Of a stretch of DNA of 64,000 nucleotides, positions 17,978 to 28,125 are shown in pieces (the stretch's first letter is position 1; each line of letters starts with the position of its first letter). Source of the stretch: Mycolicibacterium sp. ND9-15 (lineage in GTDB: Bacteria; Actinomycetota; Actinomycetes; Mycobacteriales; Mycobacteriaceae); contig NZ_CP142362.1 in assembly GCF_035918395.1 (NCBI RefSeq), positions 1,649,501-1,713,500 on the forward strand, given 5' to 3'. The position numbers and the translations under genes were made by a program. A model generated the notes under the pieces. The model ran no database searches, was not told the DNA's origin, and saw only the letters and a list, made by a program, of their open reading frames with translations.

Positions 17978-20900
17978 GGCTTCTCCTCGGTGTGGTCTTC
18001 CGACGGACGGGTGGTGTCCAGGTTCGTTCCGGTCTCGGGGGTGATGCGGGCGCGCTCGCGGTACATCGCGATGTACTCCAGCAGCGCCGGGCCCCGCGGC
18101 CGCCGGCCGGGCTGGATGTCGCACGTCGCGACCTTGCTCTCCTGGATGAACACGTTCGGGTCGGCCACCACGCCCAGCAGGTCGTTGACCACGTCACCGT
18201 CGATCAGCCCGACACTGCCCCAGTGATACGGCATCCACACCTGGTGCACGACGCGGTCCTCGATCCGCAGGGGCCGCATCCGATCCGTCACGAACACCCG
18301 CGCATCGACCGCCGACCGGCTGGTCACCACGTGCGCCCAAGCCATGTGCGTCAGACCGCGTTCGGCGGCCAGTTCCGGGGACACCTCGACGAACAAACCG
18401 GGTTGCAACTCGCTGAGATAGGGCAATTGGCGGCTCATCCCGCCCGCGGTGTGATGCTCGGTCAACCGGGCGGCGGTGAAGATGTACGGGAACACCTCGC
18501 CGTGCAACTCCGGGGGCGACGGGTTCGACGGGTTGTCGGCGCGCCCGTACACCTTGCGGGCCGGGTTGCCCTGCTGCCGGTAGAGCGCGTTGGCCATCGG
18601 CGACTCGTGCGGTTCGTAGTGCGTCGGCAGCGGACCGTCGAGCACACCGTTCGGCGCGAACAGCCAGCCCTTGCCGTCGGCTTGCATGACGAACGCGTCG
18701 TCGCCGCGCAACGCCTCCACACCGACTGCGTCCGAGGGAGGTTCGTAGTACGGCGGCTTGGTCTTCTCGAAGTCCGGGACGTCGGAGCCGGTCCACTCGC
18801 CCTTCGAGGCGTCCCACCAGATCAGTTTTTTGCGCTCGCTCCATGGCCTGCCCTGCGGGTCGGCCGACGCGCGGTTGTAGAGCACGCGGCGGTTCATCGG
18901 CCACACCCAGCCCCATTGCCCGTCGTCGTGCGGCGCCCGTCGCGCCGCCTGGTTGACCTCGTCGGCATACACGCCGCTGTAGATCCAGCATCCACACATC
19001 GTGGAGCCGTCGGCGTTGAGCTCCAGATAACTGTTCACCGCGCGGCCGGTCGTCAGGTCGACGCCGTTGATCCGCCGCAGCACGTCCGCACTGGACGGCT
19101 CGTCGCCATTCATCGCGTAGTCCCATGACAGGTCCAGCAACGGCCGATCGCGGTTATCGGTTGAGCCGCTCAGCTTTTCGCGCAGGATCCGGCCGAGGTG
19201 GTAGAAGAACCACAGCTCCGAGCGCGCGTCGCCCGGCGGTTCGACGGCCTGGTCGCGCCACTGCAGCTTGCGCTGCGTCTGGGTGAACGTGCCGGACTTC
19301 TCGACGTGTGAGGCCGCCGGGAACAGGAACACCTCGGTGCGGCACGTCTCCGGGGTGATCTCGCCGGTCTCGATTTCCGGGGCGTTCTTCCAGAACGTCG
19401 CGCTCTCGATCTCGACGAGGTCACGCACCACCAGCCAGTCCAGGTTGGCCATGCCGAGTCGCTGCAACCGCCCGTGCGCCGACCCGACCGCGGGGTTCTG
19501 ACCGAGCAGAAAGTAGCCGAACACCTTGCCGTCGACCATGTCCATCACCGTGCGGTAGGTGCCGTGGTCGCCGTTGATGCGGGGCAGGTAGTCGAAGCAG
19601 AAGTCGTTGTCGACGGTCGCGTGCTCGCCCCAATACTCCTTGAGCAGTGACACCATGTAGGTATCCGCCTTGTGCCAGAAGCCTTTCTGGTTCCGGCTCG
19701 TGATGTCGTCGAGGTAGTCCGACAACGTCTCCTGACCCGCATGCGGCATCGCGAGATAGCCGGGCAGCAGGTTGAACAACGTCGGCACGTCGGTCGAACC
19801 CTGGATGCTGGCGTGCCCGCGCAGCGCGAGCACCCCGCCGCCGGGCCGTCCGATGTTGCCCAGCAGCAACTGGATGATCGCGCCTGCGCGGATGAATTGT
19901 GAACCCATCGTGTGCTGGGTCCACCCGACGCTGTACACCAGCGCCGACGTGCGCTCGCGGCCGGAGTTCTGCGTCCATGCCCGTGCGACGTCGAGGAAGT
20001 CCGACACCGGCACACCGCACACGCGCTCGACCATCTCCGGCGTATAGCGGGCGTAGTGCCGCTTGAGGATCTGATAGACGCAGCGCGGGTGCTGCAGCGT
20101 CACGTCGGACGGAATACGTTGCGGCCGGCCCTCTATCGGGGCGCCGCCCGATCCGTGCTGATCCGGGGCGGCGTGCTCCTTTGCGCCGGCGCCGCCGTAC
20201 TCGGGATCGGTACTTTCGTACTGCCACGTCGACGGGTCGTAAGAGGCGGTCTCGTCGTCGTACCCGGAGAACAGCCCGTCGAGGTCCTCGGCGTCCCGGA
20301 AGCGTGCGTCGACGATGAACGACGCGTTGGTGTAGGCGGTGACGTACTCACGGAAGTCGAGGTCGTTACTCAGGATGTAGTTGATGACCCCGCCGAGGAA
20401 GGCGATGTCACTGCCCGCCCGCAACGTGAGATGCCGGTCGGCCAGCGCGCTGGTCCGGGTGAACCGCGGGTCGATGTGCACGACCTTGGCGCCGCGTGCC
20501 TTGGCCTCGACCACCCACTGGAACCCGACCGGATGGGCTTCGGCCATGTTCGAGCCCATGATCACGATGTAGTCCGCGTTGGCGAGGTCTTGTTGGTAGT
20601 CCGTCGCCCCGCCGCGACCGAAGGAGGCCCCCAGACCGGGAACCGTGGCGCTGTGTCAAATGCGGGCCTGGTTCTCGATCTGCAGAGCCCCCAGGGCGGT
20701 GAACAGCTTCTTGATCAGGTAGTTCTCTTCGTTGTCCAGCGTCGCGCCGCCCAGGCTGGCGATGCCCATGGTCCGGCGCAGTGTGTTGCGGTCGGCGTCG
20801 AACTGCTGCCAGCCCTTCTCGCGCGCGTCGAGCACCCGATCGGCGACCATGTCCATCGCCGTGTCGAGGTCGATCTCCTGCCACTCGGTGGCGTAGGGCG

Positions 20901-21225
20901 GACGGTACCGCACCTTGGTCAACCGCTGCGGCCCGGTGACCAGTTGCTTGCTCGCAGAACCCTTGGGACACAACCGGCCCCGCGATATCGGGCTGTCCGG
21001 GTTGCCCTCGATCTGGATGACCTTCTCGTCCTTGACGTACACCTTCTGCGCGCAGCCGACCGCGCAGTACGGGCACACGGAGTGCGCAACCCGGTCGGCC
21101 TCGGTGGTCCGCGGAGTCAGCGTCGCCGAACGCTTGGACTGGGCGGCCTGGCCGCGACCCAACCGGTCCCCGCCGGTGAGTTGCCGGTACACCGGCCACG
21201 ACTGCAACAGCTCCTTGATGTCCAC
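17974..21225 (-). CDS. fdhA: Selenocysteine-containing formate dehydrogenase catalytic subunit
   Basis: A 1083-residue selenoprotein that oxidises formate to CO2 at a molybdenum or tungsten bis-pterin centre. It reads through an in-frame TGA at 20656-20658, Sec190, in the context NQARI-Sec-HSATVPG, exactly where FdnG/FdhF-type enzymes have selenocysteine. The [4Fe-4S] site CPYCAVGC lies at about residue 50. After Sec come GRGGATDYQQ and GSNMAEAHPVGF, typical of the family. The GTG at 21225 is preceded by a strong AAGGAG. A SECIS-like hairpin follows the TGA and selA, selB, selD and tRNA-Sec are nearby. No twin-arginine signal is visible, so the enzyme probably faces the cytosol. It heads the fdhA-fdhB-nrfD-like operon. 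Confidence 0.95.
20623..20658 (-). promoter_or_regulatory. Bacterial SECIS element in fdhA
   Basis: Directly after the TGA, the coding strand reads a stem CCC (20640-20638), loop GGTCT (20637-20633), GGG (20632-20630). The GGUCU apical loop is the same as in the E. coli fdhF SECIS, where the loop bases are read by the C-terminal domain of SelB. The apical hairpin starts 15 bases downstream of the TGA, within the spacing needed for bacterial SECIS function. The stem sequence is also constrained by the protein code. Confidence 0.8.
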
Positions 21226-21435
21226 GGTTGGCTCCTTACTCCGGCTCTCCCCCATCAAACCGTGCCGGGTGCGCTCCTGCCCCGCGTTCGCGAAAGCTAC
21301 CCCAGGGTCGTGACCCGCCGTCGCACCACAGCCCTGGTGTACATCTCGCGAGGGTGACAGGCACCGCACTGGGCGCACGGACGACGGTACCGCTGTTGTG
21401 GCGAATCGACGCGCGCGCGCCATGACCAAACGCAC

Positions 21436-22320
21436 ATGATCGTGGACCGCACCCTCTATGGTGCAGTCGTGGCCGAAATCGACCGTCGCACCCTGATGAT
21501 GATGACCGGAGTCGCCGCGCTCGGTGCGGCCCTACCCGCGCCGCTGGCCAACGCCTCGCCGCTTCGACCCTCGCCGCCGACGCAGCCGCCACCTGGCGCG
21601 GCGGCGGGCACGTACCTGTTCCAGGACGAATTCGACGGTCCGGCGGGGTCGGCGCCCGACCCCTCGAAGTGGCTCATCCAGAACTGGCAAGACGACGTAT
21701 GGCCTCCGGTAGCGGGGATTTACCGCGACGACCGCCGCAACGTGTTCGTCGACGGCAACTCGAACCTGGTCCTGTGCGCGACCCAGGAGGGTGATCGGTA
21801 CTTCAGCGGCAAGGTGCTCAGCCACTTCAGGGGACAGATCGGCACCACCTGGGAAGCGCGCATCAAACTCGACTGCATGCACCCCGGGCTTTGGCCCGCT
21901 TACTGGTTGCTGAACCAGGATCCCCTTCCCGACGGCGAAATCGACATCGTCGAGTACTACGGCAACGAGTCCTGGCCGCCCGGAACCACCGTCCACGCCG
22001 CGTCCAACGGCAAGACGTGGGAGGGCATGTCGATCCCTCAGCTGGTGGACCCCGCGTGGCACACCTGGCGCACGGAGTGGAGCGAGGACGGTTTCCGCTT
22101 CTGGCGCGACTACGTCGACGGCGCCAAGCCGTACTTCACGGTCGCGGCCAAGCCGATACCGGTCCACGGCCGCCCCGACGACCTGAGGTGGCCGTTCGGC
22201 ATCCCCGGTTACTGGCTGCAGGCGATCTTCAACCTCGCGGTCGGCGGTTCGGGCGGCGGCGATCCGCGCCGGGCGCCATATCCGTCGGTCATGCTCGTCG
22301 ACTGGATCCGCGTCTGGTAG
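21436..22320 (+). CDS. Secreted GH16 family beta-glucanase-like hydrolase
   Basis: A 294-residue glycoside hydrolase family 16 enzyme, likely acting on beta-1,3 or beta-1,3/1,4 glucans outside the cell. The catalytic ExDxxE motif is intact as [11 protein letters not shown] twin-arginine signal is visible (DRR followed by a hydrophobic stretch with [14 protein letters not shown] and an Ala-x-Ala cleavage site). The sequence resembles the M. tuberculosis Rv0315 type. The GTG at 21469 (VAEIDRR) would place the Tat motif near the N terminus and is a good alternative to the ATG at 21436. Confidence 0.88.
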   Translation: MIVDRTLYGAVVAEIDRRTLMMMTGVAALGAALPAPLANASPLRPSPPTQPPPGAAAGTYLFQDEFDGPAGSAPDPSKWLIQNWQDDVWPPVAGIYRDDRRNVFVDGNSNLVLCATQEGDRYFSGKVLSHFRGQIGTTWEARIKLDCMHPGLWPAYWLLNQDPLPDGEIDIVEYYGNESWPPGTTVHAASNGKTWEGMSIPQLVDPAWHTWRTEWSEDGFRFWRDYVDGAKPYFTVAAKPIPVHGRPDDLRWPFGIPGYWLQAIFNLAVGGSGGGDPRRAPYPSVMLVDWIRVW

Positions 22321-22385
22321 ACGTTTCCGCGCGCGGGCGGCTGGCACGGTCGGCGCCGCTGCTCGTCGCCATCCTGGGCGCCGCG

Positions 22386-23831
22386 GTGAGCCTCGCCGGG
22401 GCCGGTCGCCCGTCGTTCTGGTACGACGAGGCCGCCACGATCTCGGCCTCCTACAGCCGGCCGCTGCCTGCGCTGTGGCAGATGCTCGGCGACGTGGACG
22501 CCGTGCACGGGCTGTACTACCTGCTGATGCACGGCTGGTTCGCGGTCTTTCCGCCCACCGAGTTCTGGTCGCGGGCACCGAGCGGACTGGCCGTCGGCGC
22601 CGCCGCGGCGGGAGTGGTGGTGCTGGGCACCCAACTGTCGTCGCGGGCGGTCGGCGTGACGGCGGGCGTCGTCTGCGCGATCCTGCCACGAGCGACGTGG
22701 GCGGGGATCGAGGCGCGTCCCTATGCGCTGTCGATGCTGCTCGCCGTGTGGCTGGCCGTGCTCCTTGTTTCGGCCGCACGGCGCGAATTGCGTTGGGCAT
22801 GGGCGGCATACGGCGTCCTACTGGCGGTGTCGATCCTGCTCGACGTCTACCTGGCGTTGCTGTTCTTCGTGCACGCCGTCTTCGTGGTGACGTTTCGGCG
22901 CAGGCGCACAGTGGTGTTGCCGTTCGTGATCGCCTCGGGTGTCGCGCTCGGTGTGATGGCGCCGTTCGTCGCGGTAGTCGCCGGACAGGCCAAGCAAATC
23001 AGCTGGATCACACCGATCGGCTTGCGTACGTTCGAAGACGTTGCCGTGCAACAGTATTTCGACCGCAATCCGTATCTTGCCTTACTGTCCGCGGTGGTGG
23101 TGCTGGCCGCGATCGGGGTTTGGTCCTTCGCGAGGCGGCCCAGCGTCGAAGAGCGGGAGACCCTCGTGCTGGCGGTGACGTGGCTGGTGATCCCGACGGC
23201 GTTGATCGTCGCCTACTCGGCGGCGGCCGAACCGCTCTACACACCGCGCTACCTCTGCTTCACCGCGCCCGCGATGGCACTGCTGCTGGGTGTGTGCATC
23301 ACCGCGGTGGCGCGCTCCGTTCGGATGACGACGGTGGTGGTGGCGGCGTTCGCGGTGGTTGCGGCCCCCACTTACGTTGCGGTGCAACGCGCTCCGTACG
23401 CGAAGTACGACATGGACTACAGCCAGGTGGCCGACCTGATCTCCGCGAATGCCGCCGCCGGCGACTGCCTGCTGGTGAACGACACCGTGACGTTCCATCC
23501 CGCGCCGATGCGTCCGCTGATGGCCGCGCGCCCCGACGCCTACGGCAGACTCGTCGATGTGAGCCTCTGGCAGCGAGCGCTCGACATCCGCCAGGTGTTC
23601 GACACCAACCTCATCCCGGAAGCGTCCGTCGGGCCGCTCGAACACTGCGCCGTTGTCTGGATCATCACGCAGGCCGATCCGGTGGCACCGGAACACGAAC
23701 AGGGAGTGGCGATTGCCCCCGGGCCGCTGTTCGGCGGCACCCACGCCTTCGCCGTCACCCACGACATGGGTCTGCGACTGGTCGAGCGCTGGCAGTTCAG
23801 CCTGGTACAGGTGCTCCGAGCGGAACGCTAG
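22386..23831 (+). CDS. GT-C type glycosyltransferase (GT39/mannosyltransferase-like)
   Basis: A polytopic membrane glycosyltransferase with about ten hydrophobic helices and the GT-C hallmark loop early on: [12 protein letters not shown], with the acidic Asp-Glu pair expected to bind the polyprenyl-phosphate sugar donor site. Later blocks include EARPYALSM and [16 protein letters not shown]. The start is uncertain. GTG 22386 is the first standard start outside the GH16 gene, but a hydrophobic segment ([14 protein letters not shown]) lies just upstream in frame, from about 22320, and would complete helix 1. A rare start codon there, or GTG 22188 inside the GH16 gene, are alternatives. Confidence 0.75.
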   Translation: MSLAGAGRPSFWYDEAATISASYSRPLPALWQMLGDVDAVHGLYYLLMHGWFAVFPPTEFWSRAPSGLAVGAAAAGVVVLGTQLSSRAVGVTAGVVCAILPRATWAGIEARPYALSMLLAVWLAVLLVSAARRELRWAWAAYGVLLAVSILLDVYLALLFFVHAVFVVTFRRRRTVVLPFVIASGVALGVMAPFVAVVAGQAKQISWITPIGLRTFEDVAVQQYFDRNPYLALLSAVVVLAAIGVWSFARRPSVEERETLVLAVTWLVIPTALIVAYSAAAEPLYTPRYLCFTAPAMALLLGVCITAVARSVRMTTVVVAAFAVVAAPTYVAVQRAPYAKYDMDYSQVADLISANAAAGDCLLVNDTVTFHPAPMRPLMAARPDAYGRLVDVSLWQRALDIRQVFDTNLIPEASVGPLEHCAVVWIITQADPVAPEHEQGVAIAPGPLFGGTHAFAVTHDMGLRLVERWQFSLVQVLRAER

Positions 23832-23854
23832 GACAGCTGATGAAAGGACACACG

Positions 23855-24325
23855 ATGAGTACACCGTCGCTGGTTCCGCCGTTCACCCACGACACCGCGG
23901 TCGCAAAAATCCGTGGTGCAGAGGACAATTGGAACACCTGCGAACCGACCCGGGTCGCGCTGGGTTACACACCCGACAGCTGGTGGCGTAACCGGTCGAC
24001 CTTCGTGCAGGGCCGCGACCAGATCATCGAGTTCCTGACCGGCAAGTGGGCGCACGAACTCGACTACCGGCTCATCAAGGAATTGTGGGCTTACGGCGAC
24101 GACCGCATCGCGGTGCGGTTCGCCTACGAGTACCACGACGCCGACGGCCGGTGGTTCCGCGCCTACGGCAACGAGAACTGGGAATTCACCGCGGACGGGT
24201 TGATGAAGACCCGGCACGCCAGCATCAACGACGTGGCGATCACCGACGACCAGCGGCTGTTCCACTGGGACCGCACAGGACCGCGACCCGCCGATCATCC
24301 CGGGCTCAGCGATCTCGGGCTCTGA
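23855..24325 (+). CDS. DUF1348 (SnoaL/NTF2-like) protein
   Basis: A 156-residue protein of the DUF1348 family within the NTF2-like alpha+beta barrel superfamily. Characteristic blocks are [36 protein letters not shown] and [12 protein letters not shown]. Members are small cytosolic proteins of unknown activity, some of which could be isomerases or hydrolases. It starts at the ATG at 23855 with AAAGGA at 23844-23849, just after the glycosyltransferase stop, so the two could be cotranscribed. Confidence 0.88.
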   Translation: MSTPSLVPPFTHDTAVAKIRGAEDNWNTCEPTRVALGYTPDSWWRNRSTFVQGRDQIIEFLTGKWAHELDYRLIKELWAYGDDRIAVRFAYEYHDADGRWFRAYGNENWEFTADGLMKTRHASINDVAITDDQRLFHWDRTGPRPADHPGLSDLGL

Positions 24326-24335
24326 TCCACCTTCC

Positions 24336-24396
24336 GCCGAGCGCTCAGTCAGGTACGAAAAATGCGCGTCGGAGCGTACGTGAGTGAGCGCTCGGC
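24336..24396. terminator. Large inverted repeat between convergent DUF1348 gene and selB
   Basis: Two 22-base arms (24336-24357 and 24375-24396) pair with only two mismatches around a 17-base A-rich loop. It lies between the stop codons of two converging genes, so a bidirectional transcription terminator is the simplest reading. The arms begin and end with GCCGAGCGCTCA and its complement. Confidence 0.65.
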
Positions 24397-24399
24397 GAG

Positions 24400-26079
24400 T
24401 CAGAGCAGCGTGCGGGTTCCGTCCTCGGCGCGACGGGTGACCTCGAGCGCGTCGAGCCGTTCGAGCAGCGGCACCGCGACCCGGCGAGTGGTGTTCAGCG
24501 CGCGCTTTGCCTCCGCGACAGTGAACGGCCGCGGCAGCGTCCCGAGAACGGCGGCGGCACGGTCGAATACGTCCGGACCCAGCACCACCCCGTCGGCGAT
24601 CCGGGTCAACCGCTTGGCGCGGATCGCCGCCGCGAGTTCACGCGGACCCAGCTTCAGGTCGGCCAACTCGTCGGACTCCGGCGCGCGGAACGGTTCGGCG
24701 GCCAACCACTCCTCCACCGTCCGCACCGCCTTGTCCACCCGCGCGGGCAACTCCGCGCCCGGTCTCCGCACCACTCCGTCGACCACCTGCAGTCCGGTGC
24801 CGTCCAGCAACGGGGGCAACAGTTCCGCGGCGGGCAGGCCGGCCTGCCGGCGCAACGCTTCCAGCGGCATACCCGCTGCGATGTCGTGCCCGGCCGTCCA
24901 GTCGTTCAGCGCCGTCATCATCTGCTGACGGCGCCGGGCCCACCAGTCTTCGTCGACGACCCAGTCCCCTACTCGGGCACCGTCGGCGTCAAAACCCATG
25001 GCACGCAACTCGTCGACCCGCGCACACGGGGGGCGGCGCACGCGTCCGGTGGCCAACTCCTCGCCCCGCTCCCGCGCCGCGCCGCGCCGCCGCAACGCCG
25101 GCGGCCGCACGTCGAGCACCTCGACGCCCGCGACGATCCGGTGTTCGCCCGGGTCGCGCAACAGTCCGATGTCGCCGGCCCGCAGCGGTAACGGTCGCGT
25201 CAACCGTAGCCGTGCGCCATGGTCGCCGAGTGGGCGCACCCGCACCGGCACAGCGGCCGAACCGATGTGCAGCACCAACTGCCGGTGCAGTTCGCCGGGT
25301 TCCCTTAGCAGCACGTCGATTTCCGTCGCGTCGAGCCAGACGCCCGGTGTCCGAACGGTGTCGCCGCGGCCGAGGTCGTGGCGGTCGACACCGCGCAGGT
25401 TCACCGCGACGCGCGCGACCGCGCCGACCTCCGGGCGGTCCCGGCCCAGCGACTGCAGGCCGCGGATCGTGACCCGTCGTCCCGCGTGCTCGAGTTCGTC
25501 GCCGACGCGCAGCGTGCCCGCCGCCAGCGTCGCCGTCACCACCGTGCCGGCGCCGCGGACGGTGAACGAGCGGTCCACCCACAGCCGCACGTCGGCCTCG
25601 CGGTCGGATGCAGGCAACCCGTCGACAAGCGAAACCAACTCGGCGCGAACGGCTTCCAAGTCCGTGGCGACTACGACAGGCACGTCGGGCAACCGCTCGC
25701 GCACCTGTGCGATCACTCCCGCCGGGTCGGCGAGGTCGGCCTTGCTGATCACCATCAACAGATGTCGTACCCCCAACGCCCGCAGCGCATCGAGGTGTTC
25801 GTCGGACTGCGGCATCCAACCCTCGGTGGCGGCAACGACGAACATCACTGCGAGGACAGGCCCACATCCGGCGAGCATGTTCGCGACGAAACGCTCGTGC
25901 CCCGGCACGTCGACGAACGCGATCTCCCGCCCGTCGAGCGTCGTCCACGCGAAGCCGAGGTCGATGGTCAGGCCGCGGCGCTGCTCCTCGGCCAGCCGGT
26001 CCGGCCACATGCCGGTGAGGCGTTCGACGAGCGTGGACTTGCCGTGATCGACGTGGCCCGCGGTGGCTACGACGTACAC
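24400..26079 (-). CDS. selB: Selenocysteine-specific translation elongation factor SelB
   Basis: SelB carries Sec-tRNA to ribosomes stalled at a UGA that is followed by a SECIS. The 559-residue protein has the GTPase domain with GHVDHGKST (8-16), the switch block RRGLTIDLGFAW, DVPGHERF and SKAD. After EF-Tu-like beta domains, the C-terminal third contains winged-helix repeats (for example EALRRQAGLP and LKLGPRELAAAIRAKRL) that bind the SECIS hairpin. It starts with GTG and overlaps the end of selA by 13 bases, so the two are coupled. It is somewhat shorter than the E. coli protein of 614 residues. Confidence 0.95.
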   Translation of the reverse strand: MYVVATAGHVDHGKSTLVERLTGMWPDRLAEEQRRGLTIDLGFAWTTLDGREIAFVDVPGHERFVANMLAGCGPVLAVMFVVAATEGWMPQSDEHLDALRALGVRHLLMVISKADLADPAGVIAQVRERLPDVPVVVATDLEAVRAELVSLVDGLPASDREADVRLWVDRSFTVRGAGTVVTATLAAGTLRVGDELEHAGRRVTIRGLQSLGRDRPEVGAVARVAVNLRGVDRHDLGRGDTVRTPGVWLDATEIDVLLREPGELHRQLVLHIGSAAVPVRVRPLGDHGARLRLTRPLPLRAGDIGLLRDPGEHRIVAGVEVLDVRPPALRRRGAARERGEELATGRVRRPPCARVDELRAMGFDADGARVGDWVVDEDWWARRRQQMMTALNDWTAGHDIAAGMPLEALRRQAGLPAAELLPPLLDGTGLQVVDGVVRRPGAELPARVDKAVRTVEEWLAAEPFRAPESDELADLKLGPRELAAAIRAKRLTRIADGVVLGPDVFDRAAAVLGTLPRPFTVAEAKRALNTTRRVAVPLLERLDALEVTRRAEDGTRTLL

Positions 26080-27401
26080 GCGAGCACCGCCTGGGCGAGC
26101 AGGCTGTCGTCGTCGGAGGCGACGGTACGCAGGTCGAGTAGGCAGCGGCCGCCCTCCAGGCGGCCGACCACCGTGGGCGTTCCGGTGCGCAGCGGCGCGG
26201 CGTAGGACTCCGGCAGGCTGACTGCGGCGCTCGGCAGGGCGACGTCGGGCGCACCGCCCCCGCCGACCGCGGCGGTGCAGTCCACCGCTTCGGCGCCTGG
26301 CAGCTGCGCTGCCAGCTTCTGCGCGCGCGCCCGCAGGTCGGCGACGTCGGCGTCGAGCGCCTGCCTCACCGGCGGCGGCGGGCCGACCAGCGTGGCCTCC
26401 AGGGCGGCCAGCGTCAGCTTGTCCACGCGCAGCGCCCGCGCCGCGGGATGACGTCGCAGCCGTTCGATCAGCTCGGCCGACCCGAATAGCAGACCGGCCT
26501 GCGGCCCGCCGAGCAGTTTGTCGCCGCTCGCGGTGACGAGGTCGGCGCCGTCGCGCAGCATCGTGGTCGCGTCGGGCTCGTCGGGTAGCAGCGGATGCGG
26601 GGTCAGCAGACCCGACCCGATGTCGGCGACCACCGGCGCGCCCAGGTCGGCCAGCTCGGGGACACCGACGGTCGAGGTGAACCCGCTGACCGAGTAGTTC
26701 GAGGGGTGCACTTTGAGGATGAAGCCGGTGTCGGCCCCGATCGCGTCGGCGTAATCACGCAGGTGGGTGCGGTTGGTGGTGCCGATTTCGCGGATGCGTG
26801 AGCCGGTCGAGGACATCAGCTCGGGCAGCCGGAAGCCGTCGCCGATCTCGATCAGCTCACCGCGGCTGACGATGATCTCCTTACCGGGCGCCAGCGTCAT
26901 CGCGATGAGCAGCAGCGCGGCGGCGTTGTTGTTGACGATGTGCACGCCGCCCGCGGCCGGGACCGCCCCCGCCAGCGCGGCGAGCGCACCGCGGCCGCGT
27001 CGGGCCCGGCGACCGGTTCCGAGGTCGAACTCGACGTCGGTGGCGCCGCTCGCGGTGACGACCGCCTCGACCGCGGCCTGCGACAGCGGTGCCCGCCCGA
27101 GGTTGGTGTGCACGACGACCCCGGTGGCGTTGATGACCGGCCGCAGCGTGGCCGCGCTGGCCGGCAGGGACGCGACCGCATCGTCGGCGACCCGCTCCGG
27201 CTCGATCTGACCGGCCCGTGCACGTTGTTGCGATTGCCCCACAACGGTTTTCACCAGCGTGCGGCCCAACACCCGCGATGCCTCGGCCAGGCGCGGATCG
27301 GCGAGCAGCACGTCGGTGCGCGGCACCCTGCGGCGCGGATCGGTCACCGGATCCCCCGCGATTTGGGTGCGCAAAGTGTCGGCCAGCGATACGTAGCGCA
27401 C
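26067..27401 (-). CDS. selA: L-seryl-tRNA(Sec) selenium transferase
   Basis: SelA converts Ser-tRNA(Sec) to Sec-tRNA(Sec) with selenophosphate, using pyridoxal phosphate. The 444-residue sequence has the expected INATGVVVHTNLGRAPLS block, HIVNNNAAALLL, SRGELIEIGDGFRLP and the PLP-binding lysine in TASGDKLLGGPQ (Lys295). The N-terminal helical domain that binds tRNA(Sec) is present. The start is a GTG at 27401. It leads a two-gene selA-selB operon; the DUF488 gene starts divergently nearby. Confidence 0.96.
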   Translation of the reverse strand: MRYVSLADTLRTQIAGDPVTDPRRRVPRTDVLLADPRLAEASRVLGRTLVKTVVGQSQQRARAGQIEPERVADDAVASLPASAATLRPVINATGVVVHTNLGRAPLSQAAVEAVVTASGATDVEFDLGTGRRARRGRGALAALAGAVPAAGGVHIVNNNAAALLLIAMTLAPGKEIIVSRGELIEIGDGFRLPELMSSTGSRIREIGTTNRTHLRDYADAIGADTGFILKVHPSNYSVSGFTSTVGVPELADLGAPVVADIGSGLLTPHPLLPDEPDATTMLRDGADLVTASGDKLLGGPQAGLLFGSAELIERLRRHPAARALRVDKLTLAALEATLVGPPPPVRQALDADVADLRARAQKLAAQLPGAEAVDCTAAVGGGGAPDVALPSAAVSLPESYAAPLRTGTPTVVGRLEGGRCLLDLRTVASDDDSLLAQAVLACTS

Positions 27402-27456
27402 CGAATTCGCATGAAACCATCATGTCCTAATGGCCGCGTTCGGGTACACCGATGAA

Positions 27457-27978
27457 ATGTTGACGTCGGTGGGGCATGGCGCACTCGACAGAACGGGCCT
27501 CGTACGGCTGTTACAGGAAGCGGGGATCGAGGCGATCGTCGACATCCGCCGATATCCGAACAGCCGGCACAACCCCGATGTGGCCATGACCGCGATCACC
27601 GAGTGGGCCGACGAGGCCGGGTTGGCCTACCGCTGGGAGCAGCGACTGGGTGGGCGCCGGAGCCTGCCCGCCGACGCCGAACCCGAGGATCCGTGGTGGC
27701 GGGTCAAACAGTTCGCCGCCTACGCCGCCTATACCCGCACCAGCGAATTCGACGACGCACTGGGCGACCTCGTCGAACAGGTGCGACGGCAACGCACCGC
27801 GATGATGTGCAGCGAGTCGGTGTGGTGGCGCTGCCATCGGCGCATCGTCGCCGACGTGGCGATGTTGCGGTTCTCGGTGCCGATCGCGCACCTCATGCAC
27901 GACGGCCGCCTCCTGCCGCACACACCGTCGGAGGGGGCGCGGATCCGCGCCGACGGCCTGGTGGTGTGGGACGGCTGA
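27457..27978 (+). CDS. DUF488 domain protein
   Basis: A 173-residue DUF488 protein. The family signature is clear: TSVGHGALDRTGLVRLL, then VDIRRYPNSRHNPD, and the C-terminal block with MCSESVWWRCHRRIVADV (a Cys-x(7)-Cys-His arrangement). Function is unknown; some relatives have been linked to nucleic acids or oxidative stress. The ATG at 27457 fits the family start better than the ATG at 27430. It sits inside the selenium gene block, between selA and tRNA-Sec, but nothing in it points to selenium. Confidence 0.85.
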   Translation: MLTSVGHGALDRTGLVRLLQEAGIEAIVDIRRYPNSRHNPDVAMTAITEWADEAGLAYRWEQRLGGRRSLPADAEPEDPWWRVKQFAAYAAYTRTSEFDDALGDLVEQVRRQRTAMMCSESVWWRCHRRIVADVAMLRFSVPIAHLMHDGRLLPHTPSEGARIRADGLVVWDG

Positions 27979-27990
27979 TCAGCCGGAACT

Positions 27991-28086
27991 GTGGCGGAGG
28001 CGGACGGGAATCGAACCCGCCAGCGACAGAATCTGCCGCTCAGCGATTTTGAAGACCGTGCCGGTCACCAGACCGGATACGCCTCC
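27991..28086 (-). tRNA. selC: tRNA-Sec (anticodon UCA)
   Basis: Reading the minus strand from 28086, the 5' GGAGGCG pairs with CGCCTCC at the 3' end, followed by discriminator G and an encoded CCA (27993-27991). The D-arm region is CCGGTCTGGTGACCGG, the anticodon loop contains CTTCAAA with anticodon TCA at 28052-28050, and there is a very long variable arm (AGCGGCAGATTCTGTCGCT). The T loop TTCGATT is normal. A 96-base tRNA with UCA anticodon and a long extra arm is diagnostic of tRNA(Sec). It lies between selA/selB and selD. Confidence 0.96.
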
Positions 28087-28125
28087 CTGACCCACGGCCC
28101 GATCATGCCAGGCAGCATGGAGGCT

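Noticed and set aside
20656..20658. TGA in fdhA read as a nonsense mutation splitting the gene
   Set aside because: It lies at the exact family Sec position, is followed by a SECIS-like hairpin, and the full Sec machinery is nearby.
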